Positions 27,701 through 40,815 of a stretch of DNA of 64,000 nt are shown piece by piece. Numbering within the stretch: position 1 is the stretch's first letter; the number at the start of each line of letters is the position of its first letter. The stretch covers positions 13,392,001 through 13,456,000 of the forward strand of contig NC_083562.1 in the NCBI RefSeq assembly GCF_019925205.1. The letters run 5' to 3'. The position numbers and the translations under genes were made by a program. Under the pieces are notes generated by a model. That model did no database searches. It had not been told where the DNA came from and worked only from the letters and a program-made list of their open reading frames with translations. This DNA comes from Metopolophium dirhodum (Eukaryota > Arthropoda > Insecta > Hemiptera > Aphididae).

Positions 27701-30700
27701 ATAATAAGTAATAACTATAAACTATCATGTATTTTTATATTTTTTATTTTTTTTTTATTCGATGTTTTTAAAAATGTATTTGTTTTAAAAATGTTTTTTC
27801 TTATTTACCTTTAAGTGGCTTAAATTACTTTTTTCGTGGACATGTGCAATTGCATATTTTAACGTTTTATAGTGATCCTAAACTAAGTAAGTCCCAAACC
27901 CTGCATTTATAATACTTTGGCTGAGGTAACATGACCACGATTGTATTTTCTTATTTTGTGGTTCATAATACTTTGTATATTATACTTTAATATTACAATT
28001 CTACTACAAATTAAAACGTATACTTAATATGCCTATCTTTATATCAATAACAAAAGTAATACTAAGTACTAATAAAAATACATGTAAAATTATATATGAA
28101 TTGTGAGATTTTACCAAATTGATATTTAATTAAAATGTTAGTCTGTTTCAACAGATTTCGTGACAGTCAGCCATAATATGCGGCATAAAAGTTTAAAATT
28201 ACAATAACCCATAAAATGCACTCTAGGTTGAAATATTAAATCCCCTTGACTGTATTTAGATATATTTGAAATAGGGTTTTCGTTTGGTAATCTACTTTAT
28301 CAAAAAAAATCGGTTACTAAAGATTATCTGTAAGTCCCTGATTACATTTAATATTTAGTAGATACCTACCTGTCCATGTGAATTTTGTATCTTTGTTCAC
28401 TCAAAAATATTCAGGTGCGTCTCTCTGCCCATGAGACATTTTTATCATTATTTTTGAGTAATCAAATAACAAGGATGGTGACACGTGAACGAGCGTCACA
28501 GAATAATAATATTATAATATTATAATATTTCTTAGTTATTCGAGATATCTCAGTACGAGCGATTAGCATTTTAATTATTGTAATTTCTGTATATGCCATC
28601 TTTATCCCTCGGTTGCTTTCGGATAGGTTCAAAAAAGGTCATAGGTAATTTGCACCCCAGCATAACTTATTGTTCTAACCTATTTGAGTCCCTAACTATA
28701 TAGTATATATTATATACATAAGTATCGATAACTAGGTATCGATATAATAATTATTTAACAAACACAACAAACACAACAATATTAAACATAATTTATACCA
28801 GAGCCTTGAACCCGAATGAACCGGCACTCCTAACATCCCTAAAAACCCTTAAAAAATCAAACACTCAAAACCCATATACAACCCAAATGATTCTGTTTTC
28901 AAAACACTCAAATTAACCAAAAATTTGAACATTTTAGTTTTAATGTTTTTTTTCTTAACTTAATTATTTGTTGAAGTATACTGAAGTAAAAATACAACAT
29001 TTTTAATAAAAATGCATATTTATTACCGGGATAAAAATCACAATGTTAGGATAAGTCAAAACTGAAATTGATGAACTCCAATATTAGATCCCTGGGGTCC
29101 ACGCAACATATACTATAATAGTGGATTGTACAAAATATTGTAAAATGTTGATTACGATTGACACTTGACACGCCAAGTATTATAAATATCCATAAATATT
29201 CAAATGTGTATTGATGTAAATATACATATTATAATAATAGTATACTGTTATTGCTGGTACAGCGCAAAATTATAATATATATATAATATATGATTTCATA
29301 TTTGAATATCTTAAAAAAGTAAAATTGATAATAATTGCACCGTCTCGTCAACCATACTCTAGTGTTGTGATAATATATTATATACTTAATTAGACGAACA
29401 GCGATGGTGGAAGGGTGATAAAAATATGAAAGAACCCGCGCGAGTAGATTTGACAAGGAATTTTGAGACCTGAGGGACGCACACGCGTCAGTCGCACGGA
29501 AATTATAACATCCCGAAGCTAAAGCGCTCATGGATGGTGGCGACGAGCAGTGAATACCGTTATATTATAATGTTCCACATATTTTTGCACATTGTATACC
29601 ACACAGACACACACATACATCTAGACGCGTGTAAACGTCATATTATCATAGCACATAAAATATAATATTGAAAATATATTATAATATAATATAGCATATC
29701 AGAGCCGGTACAGAGGGTATACGCACCATTATTATTTTTATTATTATCATGACGATGATGAAGATGATAATAATATGTTCTTAAAATGTTGTAATTTTTG
29801 TACGTCGGTTTGTGTAGGAGTGAGTGATATAAAAGTTATCGAAATGTCTAGTACTATCGAATGGTATTAACTGTTGTGGTCGAAAATTTTCATATATTAC
29901 TGAATTATTAAACGAAAATTAAATTTTTGAAAAAAAGTGCAAAAATACATTTATTTCAATAAAACTTGCGGCGACATAGTAAATTGTGTATTTTATTTCC
30001 CCCCACATGATACTTTTTGACAGCCATATTTCAAGTTTTTTCATTATTACATATATATTATTCTATAATACAAAGTCATACGGTTAACTAAGTGCAAGAA
30101 TGGTTCTTGATTGACTCAGCTAATTATGACTTGCTACATCACATAATTTAATACATTAAGCCTATTTTAATCACATTTTGTTTGTACTAAATTATATAAT
30201 AATTATATATCTTGCGACAACTAATGTGATGTATGTAACAATAGTCAATACTTTTTTTTTTACTTATTTAAAGTTTTTTCTTTTCATATTATATTAATGA
30301 ATATAATATCCATACAACATATTAATCACTTCATCTTTGTTCGTTGACCACAATATGATTTTAACCATTTTAGTCCCATCCAGCTTAGAATTACAATAAA
30401 ACATATTACTGTCGTATTTGTTTTGACAATACGATTTCTGTGTACATAAAACCATATACCTACGCGCTTTTCAAAATCGCAGAATTTTCCCCCGAAAAAC
30501 ATAATACTATTTGTATATGCTCGACTGCGCCATTTACTCCGAGTATTAGTATATAGGTATATAATATAATATCGTATATTTTTATTCTCGTGTGTTATAT
30601 ACATGGTATGATACGTGTGCGTTTGCGTGTGTTATATATATATATACATAGATATACCATAATATCGCGGTTGCCGACTATCGTTCAGTCGTGTAGTATA

Positions 30701-31561
30701 TATATATATACCAATATATACATATTATTATATACACGCGTGCATCGTGACTGTGGTATATTATATATTATTTTCGTTCCTCCGATCGCAGTTTTCCACG
30801 GCGATGTTACTTTTTTTTTTTCGACTTTTCCCTTTATAATGTTATATATATGTTACAAATCGATAGCGAATACAAAAACTTTGGTTTTATTTTTTTGATT
30901 TTAATTTTCTATTTGTGTCTCGTCGGCCGACCGTATTATTAACGCCGTTGTAGCTATATTATTTCGTTGCGTCGAGCGTCGGGTTCTTATAAAACAATAA
31001 CAATATTCATTATTGTGATTTTATTTTTAATCAAAGAACATTACTAACATGACCTCCCAAGAATCGTAAACTTTTTTAATTATTCACTTTTAACGCGAGA
31101 TCGTCTTCAGAGTTTATATTATTAAAAAAGAATTTAAAATAAAATTGTTGGTCTTGCCAATATTTGTTTATTTTTACGATCCATAATTTTTATAACAGAT
31201 GAACATTATGTGAATAATTCATCCCGAAAAAGCATTTCAACCATATCAGAATGATGAGGCGTAAAATAATTTATGTATTATTATCATTATAGCATTATTC
31301 TCATTATTAAAACAAATTATTCATGATAATATTAAAAACAAACGTGACGTGCCAAAAAATTTCACTTTATTCTTTTATATTATATTGGTTTAATAACGAT
31401 GTGTTGTTTTTGTATGTTTGTCAACACTTTTTTAGGCCTACGTAATTTTTGTGAACCTCGTTTAATTTATTAACATAATTAATAATATACAGTCTTATTT
31501 TCGTCTTAAAATACTTTAAATTTAAATTTCCATATCATCTCAAAATGTCATACTAGCTAAG

Positions 31562-31583
31562 TAATAATAATAATAATAATAAT
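31562..31583. repeat. TAA trinucleotide run
   Basis: About seven AAT/TAA units. Comparable short trinucleotide runs occur near 19335-19355 and 21618-21640. Confidence 0.8.
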
Positions 31584-34500
31584 CTATAATTGTATTATTA
31601 TAATATGTTAGCAAGTATTCAGAAATCCAAAGATCAGCTGAGGAAATTTATTGTAGAAAATCAAACACTAAAGAAAATTAAATATTATTTAAACGAGTTG
31701 TATAAAATGGATTAACTATATTACGTGTTATTAGGATAACGTTATAAATATAGTTTACACTATTAGTTCAGATGTTTGCTTTTATATCACTCTATTTTTT
31801 ACCAGTATATTATTTTAAGATGGATTCTTGCGGAATATTTCAACAGCAAAATTAAGGTTACACGGCGTATTGGATAGGCAATATAGGTACATAGCTGTTG
31901 AGATTGATATAATAATGTAAAATACCATTCACACATCACAGACAAGAGTAAGAATTTTCACACAATCATACAATCCTAGTGTGACTATGAAATATGATTC
32001 TGAATATTATAACACATCCATCGTGTTTGACCTAGTTTGTAGAAAGTTTTAAGTTAGAGACACCACAATCTTGCGCGTTTCAGTGCAACTCCAGAAATAT
32101 ATACCAGATGACATGCGAATTATAATGCGTGGAAAAATACATCGTGGATGAACTGTGGTGATATTATTATTAATATTTTTATTTTAATCAATTATTGTGG
32201 CAATCTGAAATAGGTCAAAAAAGTTTTCGAGATCATTAAGGGAAATTATTAGTATTTTGATACTTTTTATTACATAACATTAAACACATTTTTAGGTAGT
32301 TTTTCTCCGGTAGTTGGTTTTGTGTCTAATATATTATAGCCTACAAGAAATGCATTTTTGTGATATTTTATAAAACTTATCGGTTATAATAACATGTGAA
32401 CTGGTTTTTCTATGTTATATGCTATAGAACTATAAACATGATTTATGTATAATACTATATATTTTGACCTTATCTAGTAATGTTACATCATAAATGATTT
32501 TTTTTTAAATCTCCAAAATGTGTATAGATTTAAGTTAATATACTCCAGGACAGTGTAATAGCTTTCTTAATGTGCACGTTTGCACTTCAATCACGTTTGA
32601 TAAAATGTATTGTAACCATTTGTTTGACCGTCGTTCGTTAAATTTTTTTTTTATCTTGATGCCTGAATCGTTTCAAATACAAATATATTGTTCAAAATCA
32701 TAAATTAAATGTCAACTGCAGTTTACCAGCTATTAGAATCTAATATCTAATTCATATTGGTATTAAATACGGCAATTTCGTATTTTTTTTCATTTTTACA
32801 AGTATAAATAAACAATTGTACTGTATATTAATATTCATGTCCTAAATATGTAGTTTTCTTTTAAATTTAAAATAATAATAACAACTTGAGCGAATTAAAA
32901 CGAATGCCTGATATTCAGTTTCCGTATTTTAGCTATGTACTTTTTTTCATTTTGGTAATTGAATCTTTTATAACGTTGTTTCAAAATATAAACTTAAACA
33001 GTTTTTATGAATGTAAAGTTTCAAGTTTTTAACCGAGAATAACGAAAAAGTTTTGAAATATGATTATAAATAATAAATGTACGTAAATATTATGAATATA
33101 ATATAATATTATGAATATAAATATGGTTATACAATTAAAAATTAAATTTCCTTGTAAAAATAAATAATATTATGGACTAGTTAACTACAGTAATTGGAAT
33201 TAAATCCTAGTAAAAAATCACCAGGCAAAATCTTTAAAAAATTATAATACCCAAAATAATTATACCTGACAAGTATTTTATGCACTTTGTGTAGAGCAAT
33301 ATAATTTGGAATTGGGAAAATCCCAAACATAAAAGTGTTTATATGATATTAACACATTATTAGGTATTATACAGTTGGAGTTCCTCATGTTGTTTCAAAA
33401 TATAATCCGTACTTACTTAACCTAACAATCAAATTACCAACATCCGTCTAAAAGAATTGGTTAAAAGACTAAATTAAAATAATAATCCAATTCAATAGGA
33501 CCATTTTTGACAGCTGTGTCCAGCAACATACGCAAGCGAGTTGACCAAATTTTTTTTTATTACTCACTAATTATCATGAAGTGTGCATAATGGTAATGGA
33601 TAAACTCGAATAAAAATATGTTATTTATAAAATATAAATAATATCTAAATATCACGTACCCATTACTTGTCATGAAGATTTAAAACATTATAGTATTATA
33701 CTTTCAATAATGTGTGTATATAATTAGCTACCCATAGATACTGTATTATAATTCTAATGCACTGACTAGTATAAAGTAAATACTATATTACTATGTAATG
33801 TCAATAGTTTTAATGATATACATTTTCATGCACATATATTAAGTAGTTGCGCTGGGGAACTTTTTTTTCAAGAAATATTTTTTGCTGGCGATTTTTTCTG
33901 GGTATTATGTTTCCTATATTCGTTTTCTACGAACGAATTATTGGTTGTTACGTCCATGAAATATCATTATATGTCATGCTAGCAGAGTTTTTATCAAATA
34001 AACGTTTTTCCTTTGCTTTTGTGTGATGTAATAAACCGTGTATTATTTATCAAACGGCGAGCAATACAACGGGTGAAAAATAAATTATTTCTCTGGAAAA
34101 CACTTTGACTCAATTGTTATTAATTTCGAAGAGTGTACGATCAAGACCAGGAGTCCGACTCTGCGCGCAATTCCACGATTTCGGGTCGTGTGTATTCCAC
34201 ATCCGCTTAAGTATTCTGGTCGCGCGACCTACTGCCGTAAGAAGGTGGTGGAGGTAGATGGTACATTGCTACCGCCACGCGCGGTTTCCAAACGGATACC
34301 GAGAAAACGCATGCAATTTAGTTTTTTCTTTCCAGGTCGGGTTTACACTAACGCAAAACTAGAACGTAATAAAACGAAAACAGTTTTTTTATCCACTATA
34401 CGTGGACGATCACAGTACGAGGATACTAGGACGTCTGCGTATAGGTACGTGTAGTACAATAAAAAAAAAGCTGCTGCGTTCGGAAACGATATAGAAAATT

Positions 34501-36510
34501 CATTCAAAATTGTCGTGGTTGAATGCTTACCGGATGATTGTTTTATCACCTTAACAGTATTTTTCCCAATACATTTTGGTTTTTTAAAATATATTCATTT
34601 TACTATATTCATTTACCTCCTAACCAGTTATATTATAACCAATATCAATATTTTCAAATTGAAAAGATACATTTTTATTTCATATTCCTGTCTTCAGACG
34701 TTGTCCTGTATGATGGTCATTAGGAAAAGCATGATTAGGTTAGACTCATCACTAATTGGTGATTACTCCAAAGTGTACATTACAGGTGTACTATGGTTAT
34801 TAAAATAATATCAACACAGTATTAATATTATTACAAGTTTTTGTGGTAAATCAAACATTTAAAATACACATTAAGGTAGTAACTTTCAATATAAAAAGAA
34901 CATAGTATCATTAACTATAACAACCATACAAAGCAGAATAAAAAGGCATACATCTAATTCAACTGGTTTAAACAGACGCTATTTAGAAGTTTTTCAAATA
35001 CGTCCATTTATGATAGGTACCTATCTAGCGTCGACCTAATTTGGCCCATCCTGAACCACGGTTTTTACAACGTATATTATTATGAAGGTATTTCGTTCGT
35101 TTGAAACCAACTCCACTGATGCCGCATAATAACACAAACATTCCACGCGGCTGGTGAAATTAAATTAAAATCTATTTGGGTTAGGCATGTCACTTGTTAT
35201 TTTACAATGCGGGTCCCTCTAAAAGGTTATGCTTTTGATGAGGTTTATTTACCTGTGTTCAACGGGCAGGTGTAGGTCTCCGGAGACAACGTTTCAAGTT
35301 TACATTTTCTTAATTATGACCTTTTTTGCCAAATTACTGCACCAGCTAGTTCCTCCAGTGTATTTGAGACGTATCAAGCACCGTTTTTCACTCACATATT
35401 GACATTATAACGTTAAAAGTTTTAATTTCTCCTGTATTACGATAGTGTTATATTACCATTAGTTAAACAAAAAATATTGTTGTGAGTGTCAATTGGCCTT
35501 TCCAGGGTAAATATTGCGAATAAAAACAATTTGAACTTATCATAAATCTATTTTCGTCATAGAAAATATAATATTACAAATGTAAATGTACTTACTAACT
35601 ACTTACTTACTAACTACTTACTACTTACTAAAAGTATTAAAAGAAATTGTAAAATTAAAAATAGCTCTCTTATGTGTACAAATGTTGGCATCTTGAGAAA
35701 AATCCATGTTCACATAATATATGCACACGTGAATGAAGGATTTAAACCACTGGGTTTAACCGAGAAAATATAAATATTCGCTAAGTGGGTTCTTGCCTGT
35801 GTAGTTCCTAGGTTCCTAACAGATTTTTAACTATATTAACAAAGGAACGGAAAATAATTTGATCTAATTATTTCAGGAATGTGTGTATGGTGCATCGACT
35901 GTTGACTGTTTTAATAACTAATAACTACAACTATAAAAATTGAGTTTATTCTATACTCAAAAACTACAAGACCTATTTTGACGAAAATGTCAGAGATTGT
36001 TCTTAGAGATATTAGAAAATTGTAGAGAGTAGTTTTAACAAAGTTTAAATATAAAAGTGTTACATCTAATTCACATAGCGAGAAACACTGACTCAGATTT
36101 GCCCATGAACACTATAGTAAATTTGGGGCAGCTGCACTAAAGTTGAGATATACCAACATAGCGCCGAGGCCGAATGTTATATTTCTTCTTTTTTCACGAA
36201 CGAAGTCAACCTGACTTATACTGTTAGTTTTTATATAATTTAACTTAAAATATTAATTAACAAACAAAAATGTTGCCCTAACCCTGAATAATAATTTTTT
36301 TGTTCTTTTTGTTGTGTTTGGGGACTTTTTTTCTAAAATCCACTACCTGGGTAACATAATTTGATCGATGTGTGTATCGTTTAACCTTTATTTTATGTTG
36401 ACTATTGTAAGGAGGTTAATATAATATTATTATTTATTATGTTAATCCCATTATCATTGTTCTAACTATTAGACTCGTTGTACTCATGTTTTTGGTCTTT
36501 CTGTTTATAG

Positions 36511-36705
36511 CACAGGGATACGCAAGAAACGCTCGCGGTTTTGGACCGGCTGGACTTGGATACGGAGAAGCCTAGTGACGAAGAAATGGCTCGGAAATTT
36601 GGTTTCGAGGAAGCGTTCTTTCAGGGTAGACTCACCTGGTGGCAGCGGTTCAAGCCCCAGCTGTGGTCCATGTTCGACGAACCGTACTCGTCGAACGCTG
36701 CCAAG
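36511..36705 (+). CDS. Shaw: Shaw (Kv3) potassium channel, exon B: T1-S1 linker
   Basis: Internal coding exon of 195 bases (65 codons), bounded by an acceptor ending in TTTATAG and a donor GTACGT. It begins and ends on codon boundaries and directly continues exon A. The peptide starts HRDTQETLAVLDRLDLDTEK and ends FDEPYSSNAAK. This is the distal T1 and cytoplasmic linker leading to S1, a segment strongly conserved among insect Shaw proteins. It is acidic at first and then rich in Trp and aromatic residues (LTWWQRFKPQLW). Because the exon is phase 0 on both sides, skipping it would keep the reading frame and join T1 directly to S1. Reading on past the donor gives about 56 further intron-encoded residues before a stop, which I treat as spurious. 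Confidence 0.95.
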
Positions 36706-39320
36706 GTACGTAGTTTCAATAATTTTAAGACACAGTTTCTATATATTTTGATAACGATTTTTACCTGTCCACTCGGGATGATTCACAACCGGTGGTCTGT
36801 TGGTTTGTTTGTATTTGTACATTTTTCAGCGTTTACGGTAAACATTGCAGGTGTATTGATTGTATATGAATAAATTAAAAAAATAAAACGTAGGAAATAT
36901 TTATTTAAGCTTAACTAAATTTTCAGATTTATAATATCGGGATGACGTTGACTGATTCTCAAACATAATAATTTATTGTATATAGATCATATTTTATTTT
37001 ATTACAATAATGATATTATCATATTATTTCTAATTGATACTAATAGTATAAACATTTACCCAAGGTTTAAATAAAACAAATTACTCCTTACGTCTGAGAT
37101 CACAATCTATTTATATATTTTTGGTTTTCATTGAAATTTGTTTAAATGTGTTATTATTTATATAATTAGGTTTGACAAGTATTAATTCGACATTTAGGTT
37201 CGATATTCCTTCACATAAGTTAACACGTTTTTGCCGATGTGTTCATAGGTATTCGATAATAAATTAGTTCAATATTATACTGAAAGGGTGTGCGCCCTCT
37301 GTTATGGTAGGTAACCATATTGTTGTCAACATCGAAATATGTTACAACATAGTAATACTGATAAAACTAGAATCGAAAGGGTGCAACCGTTTCCGTGGTT
37401 GTTTGTGTATTATGATATTATATACGAGCTATTATGTCCCGGTACGAAAAACAGTCTTATAATAAAATCGTTTAAGGCATACACCAAAATAATATTATAA
37501 TAATATAATATCCTTTCATCTGTTCTCAGTGGGTAGTGATGAGGGAATAATATTTCTGGTTAGAAAAATGGAATTCGATTTAAATATTGTTAACTCTCCA
37601 ATGATGGCGTACTATGTTGATTGTCAGTATTCATGTGAAAAAAATAATAAATCATATTAACAATGCGTAAATAAATGTGCACAAGACACGGTGATGCCAT
37701 GATACTAATATGTAAATTCAGATTCGTCAAAGTAAGAATATGTGCTCGCGTATTTATATCACTCAATGATTTCTATGTACGCATTAGATTTTGGGATTAG
37801 GTTAAAAATTATTTTAGGAAATAAACAGAGCTTATGAGCATATAGTATAATAAAGCCATATTGTCTACAAAAAATATTTCAAATGAGCTAACGTTTTAAA
37901 TATAATCTAATTCGTTAAGTGTGTTGGTGCTAGTTTTTCTAATTTTCCGAAATTCTATCAAATTTTAAAATTATATTTTAGTTATTACCTTAATTATCCA
38001 ATTATCCACTTCTCCATCTTGATACGACGATATCTATTTATGGGGCGTCGATATGATATATAATATCAAAAGAAATGACTTCACAGGACAAACTCTCACG
38101 CCCAGTAAAGTAGTCGGATTTCGTAAATTTTTTTTATTTAAAAGAAGCGAACAATTTTCAGGTCAGATTAGACCGAATTCTCATTTTACTATAAATAGTG
38201 GTAGAAAAATACGTTTGAAAAAGAACAAATACTGTGCATTAGTAAAATGCATATTCTAGCTTCTATAGTTAAAATTTTTTAAATCAAGCTTTGATCTGAC
38301 CTGCACACGTTGTAAAAGGTTTATGATGAGATGTATCGTGAAAATGTTGTATGGTCATTATAATTTGAAAATTAAATTATATCGATATTATATATTATAT
38401 ATTGTTCAATATATAAACTAATGTGTAAGTTGATAATAAATGATCAGCCTGAAAGAAGCTATCCAGCGAAGATATTTTTTTGAAACCCCTTTATTTACAA
38501 TTGTTTTATTAACAATTGTGTTAAATGTATAATTTGTATATTATATGAAATTCTGAAATAGAACAAACCGTTCCTCATATTTTATATATTGTGAATACTG
38601 ACTACTTGAAATAATACAAACTGTTTATGGTTTTGATTTTTGCTATGTAATCATACAAAATATTCTACACTCCTACAACTTTTTCGACCCATTTATAAAT
38701 TACTCCAATAGACGAATTTTGTCCAGTTTTATCATTTAATTTTATATATATTTTAATCGAAACTAAGTTCTCAATCAGCATGTACATATAAATGTATATC
38801 ATGTAATAACATTTGTTATAATATTGTATAATGTATATATTTATGAGCTTACAAATTTAAATTGTGTTTTTGTTCTAGTTTTATGATTTTAAAACAATGT
38901 TTGTTATACTTCTCCCGTACAATATTATAACGATTGTTCTAAATGATTGTTTCAATAAAATATATAATAATCATTAATTTCCCTTTCAATTAAACATTAT
39001 ACAACCAAGTTAAAATTAGAATTGTTGCAACCACACAGGGTCATAATAAGTTTAATGTGGATTTTACACCAACGAAACGTCCATTAAACAACCACTTCCA
39101 GGTCTTATTCGTATCAAACTTTAAACTTGATAATCTTCTAACATTATATCTTTGCTATTTCTGAATAGTGTATTCAACTGTTGAATAAATTACGAATAAT
39201 TTTTATCTTGAGAATTATTTTGGTAATTCAATTCCGAGTGGAAACATAAGGGTGGAACAAAAATTTGACGTCTACCCATCTGTTTTGTGTCTCTCATTCG
39301 TGGTTATACGAGTATCTGAC

Positions 39321-39343
39321 AATAAAATAAAATAAAATAAAAT
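39321..39343. repeat. AATAA pentanucleotide repeat
   Basis: Between four and five AATAA units in an AT-rich intron. Confidence 0.8.
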
Positions 39344-40574
39344 GAAACATATTGTAGTCGAGACATTTGTTTCCTCTCATCTCCAACAAAATCTCGTAAT
39401 CACACACAGAATCATAAACATTTGTACTTGTTTCTTAAAGACCAATTTCTAAAAAAAGAAATGACAAAATTACATTATACTATATATTTCGTTTGGTTAA
39501 CGAATTCATTCAGTCAACTTGTTTGAAATCCTCGTTCTTGTAATAAAAACCAACAAACATTTGAATAAAATGGGAATAATAATATATTGTTATTAAATAA
39601 TTTTACTAAATTATACTTTTACAAGCGCAGACAAATCCAATTCGAAAACAATCATAAATAATAATTGTGAGACAACCACGAATAAGAGAAAAAAACTCTT
39701 GGCCTTTTAAATGACTTATTATATTCAGTTATTTTTATCTACCTAAATAGAATTTATACAAAATTATGTTTTCAATTCATTATAAGAGAACCGTAGCGTT
39801 TAAAAGTCATTATTATTTCTGGAACGGCAACGTATACTATTTTCATGTACGACGATTAACAAACAAACGATTTGTAGTATAAAATACATAAATTCGTATA
39901 TTATAGTATAATATTATTTAAAATGTATTACCAAGGACATTCAAACCATTTTTAGGGGTGTGATTGAATAGCTGTCGTGGTTCTATAGTCTCGTGGTTTG
40001 TTTAACATCATTATGCCAATTTGTATACGTCCGTTTAACGTATGATAAGTAGCAGTTTGTCAGAACTAACTGAATTGTATCGATTGAAATATTATTCTGT
40101 ATAGGGTGTGTCAGTGGAACACTTCATAAAAACATACCTACTTAACCGTTCAAGCAGATATAAATTACATCCAACGAAAAGTAAAAATTGTAAATAGCGC
40201 TCCATAAATCACAATTAATAAAAATAGTATATTACATTTGTGATAAATTTATATCGCACGTAAGCACGTTATCATTTCTGAGCAAGTACAACAACATTAT
40301 TTTAGTTAAGAGTATTCGAATTATAGTGTATTTACTGTAAACTTTGAGTGGTGAAAAACTTTAACTATGAATCTTGAACATAATATACATATTTTCATGC
40401 AAATTATGAAAGCCATTTAACCATTATTATGCAAAGGATACCTTTTTCACTTTTATCCAAAAAGTGTTAAGTTTTTTTTTTTTTTTATTAATTATAATGA
40501 ATAAATAAATAAGTGAGTGTATAAAGAAACAATTATTAAAATAACAAAATAGACTTGAATAATTATCGTTATGT

Positions 40575-40815
40575 ACGTCTACACAACTAAATAAATGAAA
40601 CACGCAGTGAGGTAGTTAACCACTATACTTTATTTGAACAATATGTTAATACAAAAATACACGGATTTGTGGAGGCTCTGTTGGACTGACAACGACTGAG
40701 TCGCCTTGGGGACGAGTGCGGTCGGGCGGCACCGCTGTGGCTCACAAGTGCCCATGCAGCGGAATATACGCCGGCCGTGCTCGTTCCTACGGCGGATACA
40801 TGGTTACATATATAT
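40575..40815 (-). repeat. Possible solo LTR
   Basis: A block of about 240 bases is far richer in GC than its flanks. On the minus strand it starts near TGTAACCATG (about 40807-40798), runs through a GC-rich part, and has an AATAAA polyadenylation signal (plus-strand TTTATT at 40629-40634). An AT-rich tail of about 55 bases ends near GTACATAAC. This order (TG start, GC-rich body, AATAAA, short tail) fits an LTR of a Gypsy or BEL type element. I could not find a matching target duplication, and no partner LTR or internal coding region lies nearby. A 65-residue minus-strand open frame through it is probably incidental. Confidence 0.3.

Larger units (their letters stand above)
3608..36510 (+). 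other. Large Shaw intron (A-B), 32.9 kb
   Basis: Bounded by the donor GTAAGT at 3608 and an acceptor ending TTTATAG at 36510. It is very AT-rich and contains the mobile elements and simple repeats listed separately. The remaining blocks (6254-10886, 11421-24044, 24716-36510) show no gene I recognise. CpG-richer patches occur near 7740-7860, 12540-13030, 18240-18770, 19380-19700, 23030-23290, 29340-29550, 30590-31000 and 34130-34500. They carry short open frames on both strands but no recognisable domain. Long introns early in potassium-channel genes are common in insects, so the length is not odd in itself. Unrecognised alternative exons cannot be excluded. Confidence 0.8.

Noticed and set aside
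36706..36873. Open frame continuing from exon B into the intron
   Set aside because: It follows a good GTACGT donor, and family homology stops exactly at the exon end and resumes at exon C.
40104..40130. ATAGGGTGTGTCAG, like a MITE end
   Set aside because: No matching inverted end was found within about 1 kb.
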